Shown piece after piece: positions 21,601 to 29,288 of a stretch of 64,000 bases of DNA. This stretch comes from Leptodactylus fallax (Eukaryota > Chordata > Amphibia > Anura > Leptodactylidae): the NCBI GenBank assembly GCA_947044405.1, contig CAMRHE010000115.1, forward strand, positions 744,001 to 808,000, read 5' to 3'. Below the pieces are notes generated by a model that was not told the DNA's origin, did not search any database, and saw only the letters and a list, made by a program, of their open reading frames with translations. Position 1 is the stretch's first letter; the number at the start of each line of letters is the position of its first letter. The translations under genes were made by a program, and so were the position numbers.

Positions 21601-21859
21601 ATCCATCATGTTCGCACCATGCTTAATGCTGTAAAAGAACTAATACTGCAACAAACAAAAATTCTCCTTAGGTAATGACTTGCATAGCTTTCTAATTTTT
21701 CACGGTCTGTTTTCCTTTTTCTTTTTCAGGGGACCCAACCCAAGTAAACTAATCCAGCAGTTCTTAACTTTACGTCCTGACCAACAAATTCACATCTTCA
21801 ACACACTGAAAGCACACCTAACGGAAAGGGGGATGCTGGGAAATGGCGAGGGCGTGTAA
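1..21859 (+). CDS. CDS2: CDP-diacylglycerol synthase 2 (phosphatidate cytidylyltransferase 2), 12 exons, 5' partial
   Basis: This enzyme makes CDP-diacylglycerol from phosphatidic acid and CTP in the ER membrane, feeding phosphatidylinositol and related phospholipid synthesis. Joining 1-45, 5370-5466, 5543-5640, 10022-10161, 10736-10794, 11704-11786, 13719-13806, 15242-15310, 16867-17019, 19882-20001, 20201-20304 and 21730-21859 gives one open frame of 394 residues plus TAA. All internal junctions have AG acceptors and GT donors, and phases agree. The family signature S-x-x-K-R-x4-K-D-...-P-G-H-G-G-x-x-D-R-x-D lies at window residues 308-334. About eight hydrophobic segments fit a polytopic membrane protein. 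The C-terminus (R-G-P-N-P-S-K-L, then T-L-R-P-D-Q-Q) is CDS2-type rather than CDS1-type as I recall the vertebrate proteins. Vertebrate CDS2 is about 445 residues, so roughly the first 50, including the start codon, lie upstream. No coding damage is seen. Confidence 0.97.
46..770. other. Start of first intron, no gene seen
   Basis: Intronic sequence after the weak donor. No exon, RNA gene or clear repeat family is recognised apart from a T-run at 721-740. Confidence 0.6.
772..1487. repeat. MITE-like repeat, paired GATAGGTCATCAGTAT motif family
   Basis: Starts with a GGGGTTGTCTGACCCC block, carries GGGATAGGTCATCAGTATG, a TGGGGTCTGACACC segment and internal repeated boxes, and ends with a mirrored AGGATAGGTCTTCAGTAT and AAATCCCTTTAA. 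Related copies occur throughout the window (2937, 3790, 13850, 17131, 20373, 25898, 33026, 36030, 41945, 43838, 49745, 54828). The inverted ends suggest a non-autonomous DNA transposon. Confidence 0.65.
1488..2936. other. Intron segment, no gene seen
   Basis: No coding exon recognised. From 1861 a GGGTGTGTTCACAC start and a GAATAGGCCCTTAGG end near 2130 suggest a degraded inverted-repeat element. At 2740-2840 a unit with GTATATAC and TGTCTAAGCATG or TGTCTGAGCATG is roughly duplicated. Confidence 0.4.
2937..3400. repeat. MITE-like repeat, GATAGGTCATC family
   Basis: AAAGGGGTTG start, GGATAGGTCATCGGTACGTGATCTG, internal mirrored boxes with AGGAGCAGTGC, and a closing ATATTGATGACCTATCCTG. Same family as 772-1487. 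Confidence 0.6.
3530..3790 (+). repeat. Interspersed MITE, CCCCACGTTG/CGTGGGGCCTTAG family, copy 1
   Basis: Contains GGAAATCGCAGCATGT, a CCCTATAGGTATAATTGAA segment, AGTCCGCAGAGGAAA and an end reading TATGTGGGGCCTTAGCCT. Two further copies at 28995-29288 and 54532-54820 align along their whole length. The fuller copies have inverted termini (CCCCACGT against the GTGGGGCCTTA end). It lies in a CDS2 intron. Confidence 0.65.
3790..4100. repeat. GATAGGTCATC-family MITE holding a CA microsatellite
   Basis: AAGAGGTTTTCCGGGCTAAAGATTGATG start, a (CA)n run at about 3832-3878, then TTGATAAAGGATAAATTATCAG and AAAACCCCTTTAAA at the end. The microsatellite replaces the usual middle. Confidence 0.55.
4100..4175 (+). 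repeat. LINE/SINE 3' tail of the GCGCTATAYAA type
   Basis: AAAGCGCTTCAGAATACGA, then TGGCGCTATACAAGTAA, ending in an (ATA)n run. This tail form is common in frog and fish retroposons (recalled, not searched). Confidence 0.45.
4180..5369. other. Intron segment, no gene seen
   Basis: No exon, RNA gene or well-bounded repeat recognised up to the acceptor at 5369. Confidence 0.5.
5370..5466 (+). CDS. CDS2: CDS2 exon, first membrane segment
   Basis: Begins after an AG at 5368-5369 preceded by a pyrimidine-rich tract, and ends at a consensus GTAAGT donor. It encodes W-K-N-W-W-V-R-G followed by a long hydrophobic stretch (window residues 21-47), the first transmembrane helix. Only 76 bases of intron separate it from the next exon. 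Confidence 0.97.
5467..5542 (+). other. CDS2: 76-bp CDS2 intron
   Basis: Very short intron between two in-frame exons, GTAAGT at its 5' end and a pyrimidine tract plus CAG at its 3' end. All other fully visible introns but one (20002-20200, 199 bp) are several hundred bases to about 5 kb long. Confidence 0.95.
5543..5640 (+). CDS. CDS2: CDS2 exon
   Basis: Acceptor TTCCTGCAG; donor GTAGGC at 5641. Encodes V-M-C-V-Q-I-K-C-F through D-L-P-W-F-R-T-L-S and the first two bases of a split Trp codon. It covers the loop after the first membrane segment. Confidence 0.97.
5641..6359. other. Start of a 4.4-kb CDS2 intron
   Basis: Intron after the exon ending at 5640. About 6260-6360 resembles 26190-26260 (TTGGCTGG, a short gap, then GTGATAGCAGGAAT or GTAATAACCGGAAT), suggesting an older repeat interrupted here by the hAT insertion at 6368. 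Confidence 0.4.
6820..7338 (+). repeat. Minisatellite, 27-32 bp unit, 17 copies
   Basis: Unit core is CCCATAGCGGCCCCTGCACA followed by YGGTATTCTAT or YGGTATTATGT. Copies 4-9 share the CATGGTATTCTAT variant and copies 12-17 the CACGGTAT variant, so local expansion produced two subfamilies. Copy 10 (near 7110) lacks its TGCACA part. It sits entirely inside the hAT element. Confidence 0.92.
7383..7765. repeat. Long palindrome inside the hAT element
   Basis: The left arm (TTATTATACTGTGGGG, then CCACGCTCCGCAACCACTG and TTCTCTTCG) returns inverted on the right (CGAAGAGAACACAGTGG, GCGGAGCGTGG, then CCACAGTATAATAATA). The centre is near 7562 at TCATTATGCGTAATGA. A related half-copy occurs at about 21135-21215. 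Confidence 0.8.
7886..8170. repeat. Dispersed repeat, GACACCAGGGGGCG family
   Basis: TGAGTATGTGTGACCACC, then AATCAGTAGGACACCAGG and GGGCGCTATAACA match 26220-26330 closely. It seems to be the right part of an older element split by the hAT insertion. Confidence 0.5.
8235..9799 (-). mobile_element. Tc1/mariner element, nearly complete
   Basis: Inverted termini of at least 35 bp (YAGTCATGGCCAAAAGTTTT, then GAGAATGAYACAAATATTA) bounded by TA at 8233-8234 and 9800-9801, the TA duplication of this superfamily. About 1565 bp. The transposase runs on the minus strand. Confidence 0.93.
8412..9426 (-). pseudogene. Tc1 transposase, frameshifted
   Basis: Transposase that would bind the element's ends and move it by cut and paste. 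The N-terminal paired-like helix-turn-helix begins at [10 protein letters not shown] (start at 9426), with the G-R-P-R hook. The catalytic residues are D in F-S-D-E-S, D in F-Q-H-D-G-A-P and E in P-T-E-N-L-W, a DD34E set. The reading frame changes near 8900, between the first two catalytic residues, so no full protein can be made. The C-terminus ends K-K-K-G-Q-H-C-K-Y at a stop. Confidence 0.9.
10022..10161 (+). CDS. CDS2: CDS2 exon
   Basis: Acceptor TTCACAG; donor GTAGGA. Encodes [12 protein letters not shown], then the acidic/basic stretch V-Q-R-E-E-P-L, ending L-Y-L-I plus the first base of a Gly codon. It holds the second hydrophobic segment and the cytosolic loop after it. Confidence 0.97.
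10253..10475. repeat. Degraded MITE of the CCGTGCACAC type
   Basis: Starts GAAGCCCCGTGCACACATCCGT and includes GTCTGTATGGGGCCATAGAAG, as in other chemically similar GGGGCC-ended short elements here. The right end is unclear. Confidence 0.35.
10736..10794 (+). CDS. CDS2: CDS2 exon
   Basis: Acceptor TTTCCAG; donor GTGAAT. Completes the split Gly and encodes [19 protein letters not shown], a membrane segment capped by a basic loop. Confidence 0.97.
10795..11703. other. CDS2 intron, no gene seen
   Basis: About 11217-11390 resembles a worn copy of the ...ATCAGTGAG/ACCCTCAC... dispersed family. Otherwise no feature recognised. Confidence 0.4.
11704..11786 (+). CDS. CDS2: CDS2 exon
   Basis: Acceptor TTTTTCTAG; donor GTGAGT. 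Encodes [16 protein letters not shown], then H-N-L-F-E-G-M-I and two bases of a split Trp codon; a membrane helix of the cytidylyltransferase domain. Confidence 0.97.
11787..13718. other. CDS2 intron, mostly unique, with repeat fragments
   Basis: A T-run lies at 12637-12660. At 12820-12860 TTAGATTGTAAGC, then TTGAGCCCGGGC resembles a retroposon tail common in frogs. From 13098 TTAAGGTGGCCATACATAA, with CATATACATGGCCATATTA near 13390, suggests an inverted-repeat element related to the one at 26774-27042. Confidence 0.4.
13719..13806 (+). CDS. CDS2: CDS2 exon
   Basis: Acceptor CCCGCAG; donor GTAAGG. Encodes [17 protein letters not shown], then [12 protein letters not shown]. The C-N-D and F-G-R motifs are in the conserved membrane core of the family. 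Confidence 0.97.
13850..14165. repeat. MITE-like repeat, GATAGGTCAYC family
   Basis: TACTGATGATCTACACTAAG and ATAGGTCACCAATATCTTATC, then the GAATGGGATTGAGCTG and GAAGAGGCCACAGCGCTC blocks shared with copies at 772 and 33026. The right end is lost near 14165. Confidence 0.55.
14166..15241. other. CDS2 intron segment, no gene seen
   Basis: No exon or well-bounded element recognised up to the acceptor at 15241. Confidence 0.45.
15242..15310 (+). CDS. CDS2: CDS2 exon
   Basis: Acceptor CTCACTAG; donor GTAAGT. Encodes [13 protein letters not shown], a strongly conserved family block, followed by the start of a membrane helix. A hammerhead-like sequence lies about 100 bases downstream in the intron. 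Confidence 0.97.
15409..15470 (+). ncRNA. Type I hammerhead ribozyme-like motif in CDS2 intron
   Basis: Core CTGATGA at 15424-15430 and GAAA at 15444-15447. Stem II is GGGA/TCCC (15431-15434 with 15440-15443, loop CAAAA). Stem III is A-CAG/CTG-T around CG (15447-15456). The cleavage-site base would be A57 in a GTA context. Stem I is TCTGCA/TGCAGA (15418-15423 with 15458-15463), extended beyond a TGC/T internal loop by TCACTC/GAGTGA (15409-15414 with 15465-15470). Every core position allowed by the hammerhead consensus is present. Hammerheads of this form are known in Penelope-like elements and retrozymes, so this is probably retroelement-derived. It lies in the sense strand of CDS2. Confidence 0.75.
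15884..15896. repeat. 13-bp target-site duplication, left
   Basis: CTTTGACTGTGCA is repeated exactly at 16124-16136 and brackets the foldback element. Confidence 0.8.
15897..16123 (-). mobile_element. Penelope-like foldback retroelement, copy 1
   Basis: A 227-bp insert. Its arms are inverted copies (GTGGAAGAGTGAAGAAATTA against TAATTTCTTCACTCTTCCAC; GCTAACTGAGTATATTTG inverted). It ends ...TGGTACAACATTATACTA. The same termini and arms recur in the opposite orientation at 45047-45337. The 13-bp duplication indicates retroposition. Each arm carries CTGAAGA, a short stem and GAAAG, a hammerhead-like core but without good stem I pairing. Penelope assignment is inference from inverted arms, duplications and the hammerhead-like core. 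Confidence 0.65.
16290..16415. repeat. Dispersed repeat fragment shared with 24368-24520
   Basis: Both copies end with AAGCARCCATGTTTTTCTAAT and have a GCAGTACC- or ATTGTACTAG-type box with mirrored ends. Small, diverged, probably a MITE. Confidence 0.4.
16416..16866. other. CDS2 intron segment, no gene seen
   Basis: AT-rich; no element recognised. Confidence 0.4.
16867..17019 (+). CDS. CDS2: CDS2 exon
   Basis: Acceptor CCTTTTAG; donor GTAAGT. Encodes L-S-Y-F-M-A-G-Y, then the lumenal loop with [10 protein letters not shown] and V-D-C-E-P-S-D-L-F, ending S-V-I-G-W. It is the longest coding exon in the window. Confidence 0.97.
17131..17530. repeat. MITE-like repeat with mirrored ends
   Basis: AATGGGTTTTCTAGGCTAAAAATAT start and AAGTCATAAATATTTTTAACCCCC end are inverted. 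The interior holds CAGACAGCGCTGG and mirrored CAGCGCTGTCTGCTTCC. Same family as 41945-42326. Confidence 0.65.
17531..18425. other. CDS2 intron segment, no gene seen
   Basis: No feature recognised. Confidence 0.4.
18438..19198. mobile_element. Retroposed element with long inverted arms
   Basis: Flanked by GATAGTTGTCTG at 18426-18437 and 19199-19210, a 12-bp duplication. Arms of about 200 bp are inverted copies: AATACCGAAACACATATGGG through CCCTCTGAGTAGAAGCAC on the left returns as GTGCTTCTACTCAGAGGG through GTTTCGGTATTCA on the right (to about 19140). The centre (18640-18940) is unique and about 60 bases follow the right arm. No open frame of interest. Structure resembles the inverted terminal arms of Penelope-like elements. 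Confidence 0.6.
19385..19585 (-). repeat. LINE/SINE 3' module, GGTTTCCTCC type, reverse copy
   Basis: On the minus strand it reads as the widespread vertebrate module that includes TTCTCC, a T-G-T box, and TTTGGAGTGT... boxes, followed by GTGCTAACCACTGAGCC on the plus strand. A better-kept plus-strand copy is at 41798-41990. Class (L2/CR1-like) is from memory. Confidence 0.5.
19882..20001 (+). CDS. CDS2: CDS2 exon, first half of family signature
   Basis: Acceptor CCCTGCAG; donor GTAATT. Encodes 40 residues including [10 protein letters not shown] and [10 protein letters not shown], the start of the CDP-diacylglycerol synthase signature. Confidence 0.97.
20201..20304 (+). CDS. CDS2: CDS2 exon, second half of family signature
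   Basis: Acceptor ACACTACAG; donor GTTAGT. Encodes [17 protein letters not shown], with the metal- and CTP-binding aspartates of the family, then a last membrane segment. The exon ends within an Arg codon. Confidence 0.97.
20373..20560. repeat. Short MITE, AAGGGGTACTCCAG start
   Basis: TTAAAGGGGTACTCCAGTACTT start and CCTATCCTAAGGATAGGTTC near the end. A small member of the AAGGGG families in CDS2 introns. Confidence 0.5.
20561..21729. other. Last CDS2 intron, no gene seen
   Basis: A T-run at 21118-21136 is followed by TATGTTTGATCACCTGGGCC and GGGGTCTGAAGAGAACACAGAG, a diverged copy of sequence in the palindrome at 7383-7765. Confidence 0.45.
21730..21859 (+). CDS. CDS2: CDS2 terminal coding exon
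   Basis: Acceptor CTTTTTCAG. Completes Arg and encodes [13 protein letters not shown], then a cytosolic tail ending G-M-L-G-N-G-E-G-V and TAA at 21857-21859. The tail after G-M-L is the most divergent part compared with the mammalian protein as I recall it. Confidence 0.96.
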
Positions 21860-22999
21860 AATAGCTCCATGTCCAGTCTGGGCAAAACACCTCTACCTGG
21901 CGCATGTGGGTTCACTGTCCAACAATGCTGTTCCAGCCTTTCCCAGAGAGGACTCATTAACCCCTATGCTGCCAGAGAAAGTTCCAGAAGCCCCTTCCCT
22001 CCTTTTGTAAACCTATGTGCGATGTCATACGTTGGCTGTATTATTTTATTGCTCTTTGTTCACATCCTGTTTACATATAGTTTCTGAAGACAAAGCCTAT
22101 TACCTACCCAGCCATACTCACAAAAGGGGGTGCCTGTAAAAGTTGGGGGCCTCACCAAAGTGAGATACTGGAGAAGGTTTTAAAAGTGGAGTACAGAAAA
22201 GCTTTCTTTAGTTCCTGGAGTCTTTAGAGAAGAAAACAGAAGGATTAAATTGTCTTTCCAGTATCTGATGATTTTAAGCTTTTACTGAGTGTGATAGGGT
22301 TCATTGCTTTACTTATCCAACTTCTTCATTTTTCTCTTAAAGGATTTTTGTGGCAGGATTTTTTGTTGTTGCTCAGAATGGGTTAAAATCAATACTCTGT
22401 GATCCTCATTTCTGCCATTGTGACACTCTTCAGTTCTCTGCTGATCTTTACCTCCTGGTCCTATTGAGACAAACCAAAAATGTCTGCTTAACCAGCCACT
22501 GGCTGCTGCGGTGACCCTGACCGGTGGGCATTTCTAGTGCGTTGTGATGGGACCAGAGATCAGTAGGAACCTGCTAAATGGTAGGAGTGGCAGGGGATCA
22601 GTGAAGTGAGTATGGCTTTTTATCTTTTTCTTCAACCTATATGACTTTTTGGCCACTTTACAAAAATATTTGCTTGTTGTAGCACATACATCTATAAATT
22701 ATGTCATCCTTTACTTTCACCCCCAGCAGTCCTTGTATGGGCTATGTAATGCAGAGCTGCAATTGTGATGTTCATAAGTCCCGTTGTGGCAGCAGTCATG
22801 CAATTTACCCACATGACCATCATTACTGCATCCTCTTCTGTGTAGGTGCATGTGCAGGTACAGGAGATTCTGCTGTGTGTATATCTGGACGTATGCTCTA
22901 AATGCATTCATTTACCGCTCGGCACCTGCACAGACGAGAATGCATTCAGGGGTGGTCACATAGGAAAATCACGAGACTGCCACCATCTTGCACCCTATG

Positions 23000-25250
23000 A
23001 ATGGGATAACCAGGACGCTGTGATGTTTACATAGCCCATACACAGGCAGCTGTAGGCTTTCTGCTGAGGGGTGGCAGTAAAGTATAGTGTCATTTACAGA
23101 TGTATGTGCTGAAACAGTGTATAGACCTTTAGTAAATATTTCTATAATGTTGCCAACCCCTTCATTACCATGCCCTGATACATGCCACACAATAATTCCC
23201 AGAATGCATCATTCCTCGTTGCATTTTTTACTTGGGCAGCCAGTTTACATTATGATCAGGTTGCCGTGGGTCACCATGTTCATGTCAATATAAGCATGGC
23301 AATAGCTGAACACTGCCACCATTGCTGCTTGTCTCACTGAATAACTGGGGATTGCTCCCTTAACTGCTTGCAATACAGCCAGACCCTGCTGGACATCCAG
23401 AATCCTCTCTGTTCTCCCTTTGCTTAGTAGGGCTTGTAATGCTTCGCATATCAGGTGCCATTTCCTTAAAGCTTGGACTTCAGAAATAAGGTTAAGGCTA
23501 AATCAAGTTGTGTTTATTAAAGGGTGGCTCTGACAGCAATGTATAATGAAAGTGCTCAGTTTGCAGTCCAGCTGCAGGCTAGTATGTAGTCCTATAGCCC
23601 CAGGTGTGGCCCTTAGACTGCCCTATACAGCAGTGTGTTATATGGGTTGTCTGGAATTTCTGCCTAATTTTCAGTTGTTTCCTCTACATAGAGAGTTGCT
23701 CTTTATGCAGTTTTCTAATATTTTATCTGAACCATTAAGGTCTTTAATCCATACTTGCTAAGAGGCTGCTTTATAATAAGGTAGTGAATTGCCCGGCAGG
23801 GAGTTGGTGGGGCATTGCAGCACTGGTCAGCAGCAGGGGGCATCATTATGTGGAAGTCAATATGTCAGCCTGCGGTCAGAAGCCTCTTTTAGGAACTGAA
23901 GTTTTTCTTTGCACCACTTTCCCTACTACCCCCGAGACAGGAAACGGTTGGTCATGTTGTATTTTTAGTACTTTATTCTCGGCACAGACACCATGTTGTG
24001 ACTGTCACCGCTCACACTGTTTTAGCCTGTATGTATATTAGCATTTCATGAGTATTACATCTGGTTTAAGTTGTGTCTTTTTATTTTATGCTTTCTTACG
24101 AAGGACTGGTTATATAGAATATGTATTGCTCTCTCACATGCTGGTTTTGCATTTGCCTGCATACATGATATGGCCTATGTGCCTCTCATCTGTTTTGCAA
24201 GGACTTCCGCATACACACAACATTTACTACTTATTCAACATCCTTCCTGCATTTTTTTTACACTCTTGTTTGTCCAGTTCCTTAAAGATATTTTTATTGT
24301 GACATTCCTCTTATGGTTTCTCTGTAGGGGGACTCTTGAGGCCTTTTTTCTTAATTTAAGGGGAGTTCTGTGATCTTAGAAAAAGATGACTGCTATTGTA
24401 CTAGAAGTAGCACCACTCGTGCTAATGAAATGCAGTGCAATAGCAGATATAAGTCCATGGACAGGAGTGGCGCTGTTTCTGGAAGAAAGCAACCATGTTT
24501 TTCTAATCTTATACAACCCCTTTGAGAACAGTTTGCCTCTAATATGCAATCAGTGGCGCCACCTAGTGTTCAGGAACAAGTGCTATTCCAAACTTTCCAA
24601 CTTTCCCAGCATGTCCGGAAGGATACCGAAATAAGAGGTGACACCCCCGGACTACCGGAAGAGCTGGAAAATCTCCCGGACCCAGCAGAATGCTCCTTCA
24701 TTCGCTGGGCTATGTAACTGTATATGTCAGTCATGTTGCTAAAAGGGAGAAAGTCACAAAAGGGGCCTTTGTCTCACCAGGAGGGGTATGGCCACACCCA
24801 AAAATATGACAATGTATGAGTGGAGCTCCAACATCTGCGAGAAGACTTTGTCACTGGATATTGCAATGTCAACTAGGTCGCAATGGGACTCCATTCACTT
24901 ACATTAGTCAAGGAATCACAGCCAAAGTTGCCGTGTAGGCTAAACCTATATTTAATTCCTTCATCCATAAAACCATCAACATTTTTGGTGCCTGTCAGCA
25001 TCACAGACTCTTATTTGAAAGAGAATTTGATGCTTTTATACATTTACGGTTTAAGATTTTCCATAGTTTTTATTAAATTGAATAAACTTACAGATGCGCA
25101 AAATTCCTAGTCTTGCCTCTGCCAAAGTCCAAACTTGCACTTGTGTTCTGATTTCCAGGCCTGTATTGGAGTTGGGGACATCATATTTTCTTAATTTGCA
25201 GATATGGCTCCTATTCATTTCAGTGGAAGGCAGATGGTTGTTCATCTAGT
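23000..25250. other. 3' UTR or flank, no second gene seen
   Basis: No coding exon or RNA gene recognised. Contains a repeat fragment at 24368-24520 (see 16290) and AATAAA at 25081-25086. Confidence 0.35.
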
Positions 25251-25897
25251 TAAAAAAAAAAAAAAAAAAAAAGCGTCCTGACCAATCTTCAGGCGGATTC
25301 TGACGAAATCTTCCATGGAAGTGAATGGGAGTATGAAATTTTTCCACTGATGGGAGGAAGATTTCTGTGGCAGATTTTGCATGGTGGGTCCCATTACAAA
25401 ATCCTCAGGTGAGGGGTGTATATATACAGGCAGTGCTCCTACTATCAGAAGGTATTAGAGTAGTACACCGCGATTACAGTCGGTCATATTTATTTTACTT
25501 AGTGGTATTTATGTTCTTTTATTCTTGAAGGTGTAGGACCCCTTTATTGAATAGCTTTTTATTTAAGTATAACAGGGTATTTTAAGACATGTAGGTCAAC
25601 TGTGTCCAAAATATTCCTGTATTCTTTTCCCAGCCTCTGTCATTATGCCGTACTAGGCCTTATGACTGTTTGGACCTAACTCTATTGGGTCCCATGGGAT
25701 GACTTGGTGCGGTCACCTCTATGTGAATGGGTGCCATGTAATGCGGCATCGCAGCCGATGAGAAGTAACCAGTTATGTACCATGTTTGTACATCCTACAA
25801 GCTAGAATAAAAAAAAAAAAATACCCTAATCAGATCAAGACATGTGTCATATGTCTATGGCCTCTTTGCACGTAAGCAAGGTAATCCAGATATCCTT

Positions 25898-26150
25898 AAA
25901 GGGGCTGTGCAAGTTGTCAACTTATAACCAATCCTATGGATGTGTGATAAGTGTCTGACTGCTAAGACCTCACTGATCATGCGAATAGGGGTCCTGACCT
26001 CCATATGAATGGAATGGTGGATTGAGCATATAAACAGTCATTCCATCTTGATGATGGCCTACCTCTGTGCAAGGCTTCTCTCTGGCAGTCCCACAGGACC
26101 CCTGCCCCTGTGATCGGTGAGGTTCTTAGAGGTTGAAACTTCCACTATGT
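25898..26150. repeat. MITE-like repeat, AAGGGGCTGTGCAAG start
   Basis: Contains the AACTTATAACCAATCCTATGG and CACTGATCATGCGAATAGG blocks typical of the AAGGGG-type frog families. Diverged. Confidence 0.4.
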
Positions 26151-26189
26151 TCAGTGCCAGTGAGAAGAATCCGCATCTAGTGCGCTCAC

Positions 26190-26340
26190 ACTTATTGGCT
26201 GGTCTGTGTAATAACCGGAATTGCAGTGGGACTGAGCATGTGTGACCACCATCACTGACACATTAGGTGGATGTTCTAAGAGAGAATCAATAGGACACCA
26301 GGGGGCGATATAACAAATATCTAACAATGTTAAGACACAT
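26190..26340. repeat. Dispersed repeat, GACACCAGGGGGCG family, second copy
   Basis: TGAGCATGTGTGACCACCA, then CAATAGGACACCAGGGGGCG match 7910-8000. Confidence 0.55.
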
Positions 26341-26773
26341 GAGTATTTTTAAAAAATTCCAATCGAAACATTGTTTTGCATGATTTAATATGGTAACTTT
26401 ATATTTGTTGGGCAACCTCTTTTAGGGAAATATTCCGTTTTGCATAATTATTAAAAAATGAAATTGTGTGAGTTTTTTTTTACCAACTAGAACTATGTGG
26501 AAAGTCTGCTAAAATTAAGTTTAGAAGGTTTTAACTGCATTTATTAGTTTTTCTTCATTTTAATGGTGCATTCTGTATTATGTATATATTGGATACTGTT
26601 ACAAGTCATATGTCAGGTTGATTTTTTTTATGTGCATTTATTTGTGAAATATGGGTTGTTTTTATGTTTTATTATATGGATAAGAGGAAGCTTGTAAATA
26701 CATCTTTAGTATATTTTACTTTCAAGTTATCCCCTTCAAAAACGCATTACATAAGTGACATGACTACTTACAT

Positions 26774-27042
26774 AAAGGTGCCCATACACATAAATGCAAA
26801 GTTGGGCAATCTGGATCAATTTGACGTAACCAGTTGACTGTTTTTTATGTCCCAAATCTTTCCAGATGATTAGGGAGGAAAAGAAGTATTTTGTCATGAC
26901 TGATCCAGAGGTGTCTAGCAGCAGCTTATTTCTCTATCCCCATTGAAAACACGTGTATATCTGTCTGAACTGAGGATACATGTGTACAGGGGATGTTAAA
27001 AGGAATAGCTGTTTGACCGAAAAGTGTATGGGCCACCTTTAC
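26774..27042. repeat. MITE with TAAAGGTGCCCATACACA ends
   Basis: Left end TAAAGGTGCCCATACACA; right end, inverted, AAAGGTGGCCCATACACTTT. No coding capacity. Confidence 0.65.
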
Positions 27043-27534
27043 ACTAGTACAAGCAGCTTTTGGCTCCCTCATTGAGCCTCTCCTAGTGAATGTGAGTGAC
27101 AGATTTCCAGTGAGACCTGGCTGCTTACAATTGGGGTGCCCTGGACATTATTCATTAGGGAATCTGAAGTCCCTCTCAGAAATAATCCAGAGGTGGAACT
27201 CCCATCTTCTTTACTAGAGTACTCCTAAGGCCCCACGTTGCGGAAAAGCTGCTTTTTTTGTGTGTGCGTTTGAGCCAAATCCAGGAGTGGGTTGAGCAGA
27301 AGGGAGATGTATAAGAGCTTTCTTTATCTTTCCCATTCCCTTTGGAGACACTGTTGACTTTGGCGCAAAATCTACAGCAAAAAAAGTTGCTTTTCCACTA
27401 CGTGTGACCTTAGCCATACATTGTTAGACTCTGTGTAGGGCCGCATCTATCGTGTGATGGATACCATCGGTGCCCTAAGAACCCCGTTACTTACAATAAG
27501 CTCTTTTGTCATTGTGGTCGTTATTTGATAGGAA

Positions 27535-27535
<1 letters not shown>

Positions 27536-27577
<42 letters not shown>
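27536..27577. repeat. (TA)n microsatellite
   Basis: About 40 bases of pure TA. Confidence 0.95.
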
Positions 27578-27579
<2 letters not shown>

Positions 27580-28291
27580 CAGTATTTCTCCCGTCATATC
27601 TAGCAGAACTTTCAACACAAATGTGAACATAGCCTTAATGGCCACTTCCGGTTTCACACTACATACAGCCTGCAATGTCTATAGATGTTGACGTTCAGAA
27701 TAACCAGGTATTGGCCTTCCGGTCACTTGATGATAAAGTAGTTTCTATTTGGAGATGTTTATCATGTTACATTTATTAATGTCATAAAAAGATGAATTAT
27801 ATATTTTATGTAAAAAACAAACAGCAGGTGCAGCAGATGTTATTGCTTTACAGCTATTTATTGTATTGTCTACAACCATAAATTACAGAACCACTTTATT
27901 GTTGTTGTTGCAGTTTTGTCGGTTTTTGTCTTGGCTATGTCATATTGGATTACATACATATTGTATATGTTCTTGTTTATGTGGTCTTTTCATTTCAGAT
28001 GGTTTGGCTTATATTTGTGTGCATCACATGGGCTTTTCCCCTTTGGCCACCTCGGCCTACCTGTACATGCCTGAAGGTAAACAACCCAATTGCAGAAGGA
28101 TTTGTCCTGTACATGTTGACTACAATATAATATGGATGTGTTTACTATCGTAGCCCCTATGCAGTTAAAGTGGTACCCCAATGACCTAAATATCTTATAG
28201 TCTGTTTTATTGGTGGAAGTGAGCAGAACGTTAAACTTTCAATATTGAACACAATATGTAAAAACACATTCACGTGTGATAAAGTGCAGCT

Positions 28292-28595
28292 ATAAGGCTG
28301 TGTTTACATGGATTTTTTTGGCAGCGGATTTTGATGCAGAATCCGCCTGAAAAAACTCCTCCCATTCATTTCAATGGGAGTCAGCGTTTTCTTTCCTCTA
28401 GCGGCTTTTTTCCGCTAGCGGGAAAAAAAAGCAACATGACCTATCGTGCCGCGGATTGCGCCCCATTCATCCGGGCTTAATCAGGAGCAGTTAGCCGCGA
28501 CGGAATGCTGATGCACTGCATCGGAATCCCGTCGAGGCAGACCGCGGCGAAAACTCCAGGGGCAGAAAATTTTCCACCGTGTGAACACAGCCTAA
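28292..28595. repeat. MITE with GGCTGTGTTTACATGG ends
   Basis: Left GGCTGTGTTTACATGGA; right, inverted, GGCTGTGTTCACACGG. The interior includes CATTTCAATGGGAGTC and GCGGATT boxes. A related fragment is at 25272-25410. Confidence 0.65.
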
Positions 28596-28994
28596 GGGGT
28601 GTAGTCACACAGATTTCAGAACTTCTTGAAGATCCGTTCTATTCACCTGAATTAGGTTGTTTTACAGCAATCACGTAGAAATAGGACAGGGACAGACATT
28701 TCAGCAAGTAATCTGTTACATGTGAATTCACCACAAGGGTATATCCGCATGGGGCGCACACACAGTGGATTGGTCACCACAGACTTACCGCTGATTTATC
28801 CACTGCAATGTATGGTAGCAGCAAAGTGTATGCGATTGCAACAAATCTCATCCACTCACCATGCTAAAAAAAAGCAGCGCAAATTGACATGAGCTGTGGG
28901 TTTTTCTATCTCAGCATGTCAAAGTATAGGGCTTCACTTTTACCATCGCTGTGGTGTGCCTGTAGCAATTGCCCAAGGATTTCTGCAGCACTCC

Positions 28995-29288
28995 ATTTTA
29001 GGCCGGGGCCTCACATGGCGTAAACGTAGCCAATCCCATCCACACATTGCGGGAAAATGTGCACAGCAGAGACGCTGCAATTTCCAAAACCATTGCAGAT
29101 TTGGAAATCGCAGCATGTTAATTATACCTACGGAAATGCTCGCAGTATAATTGAAGCAGAAAGTTCGCAGAGGAAACCTCTGCAGACTTTTTGTGAAAAG
29201 TGCTGCGGGAAAAACGTGATGTGTTGCCCCTGTGGTTTTTCCCGTGGTGCTTTTTTGCTGCAGCGCACTACGTAGGGCCTTAGCCTTA
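28995..29288 (+). repeat. Interspersed MITE, CCCCACGTTG family, copy 2
   Basis: CATCCACACATTGCGGG, GGAAATCGCAGCATGTTAAT and CTACGTAGGGCCTTAGCC align with copies at 3530 and 54532. Copies differ from each other by scattered substitutions and small gaps. Confidence 0.65.
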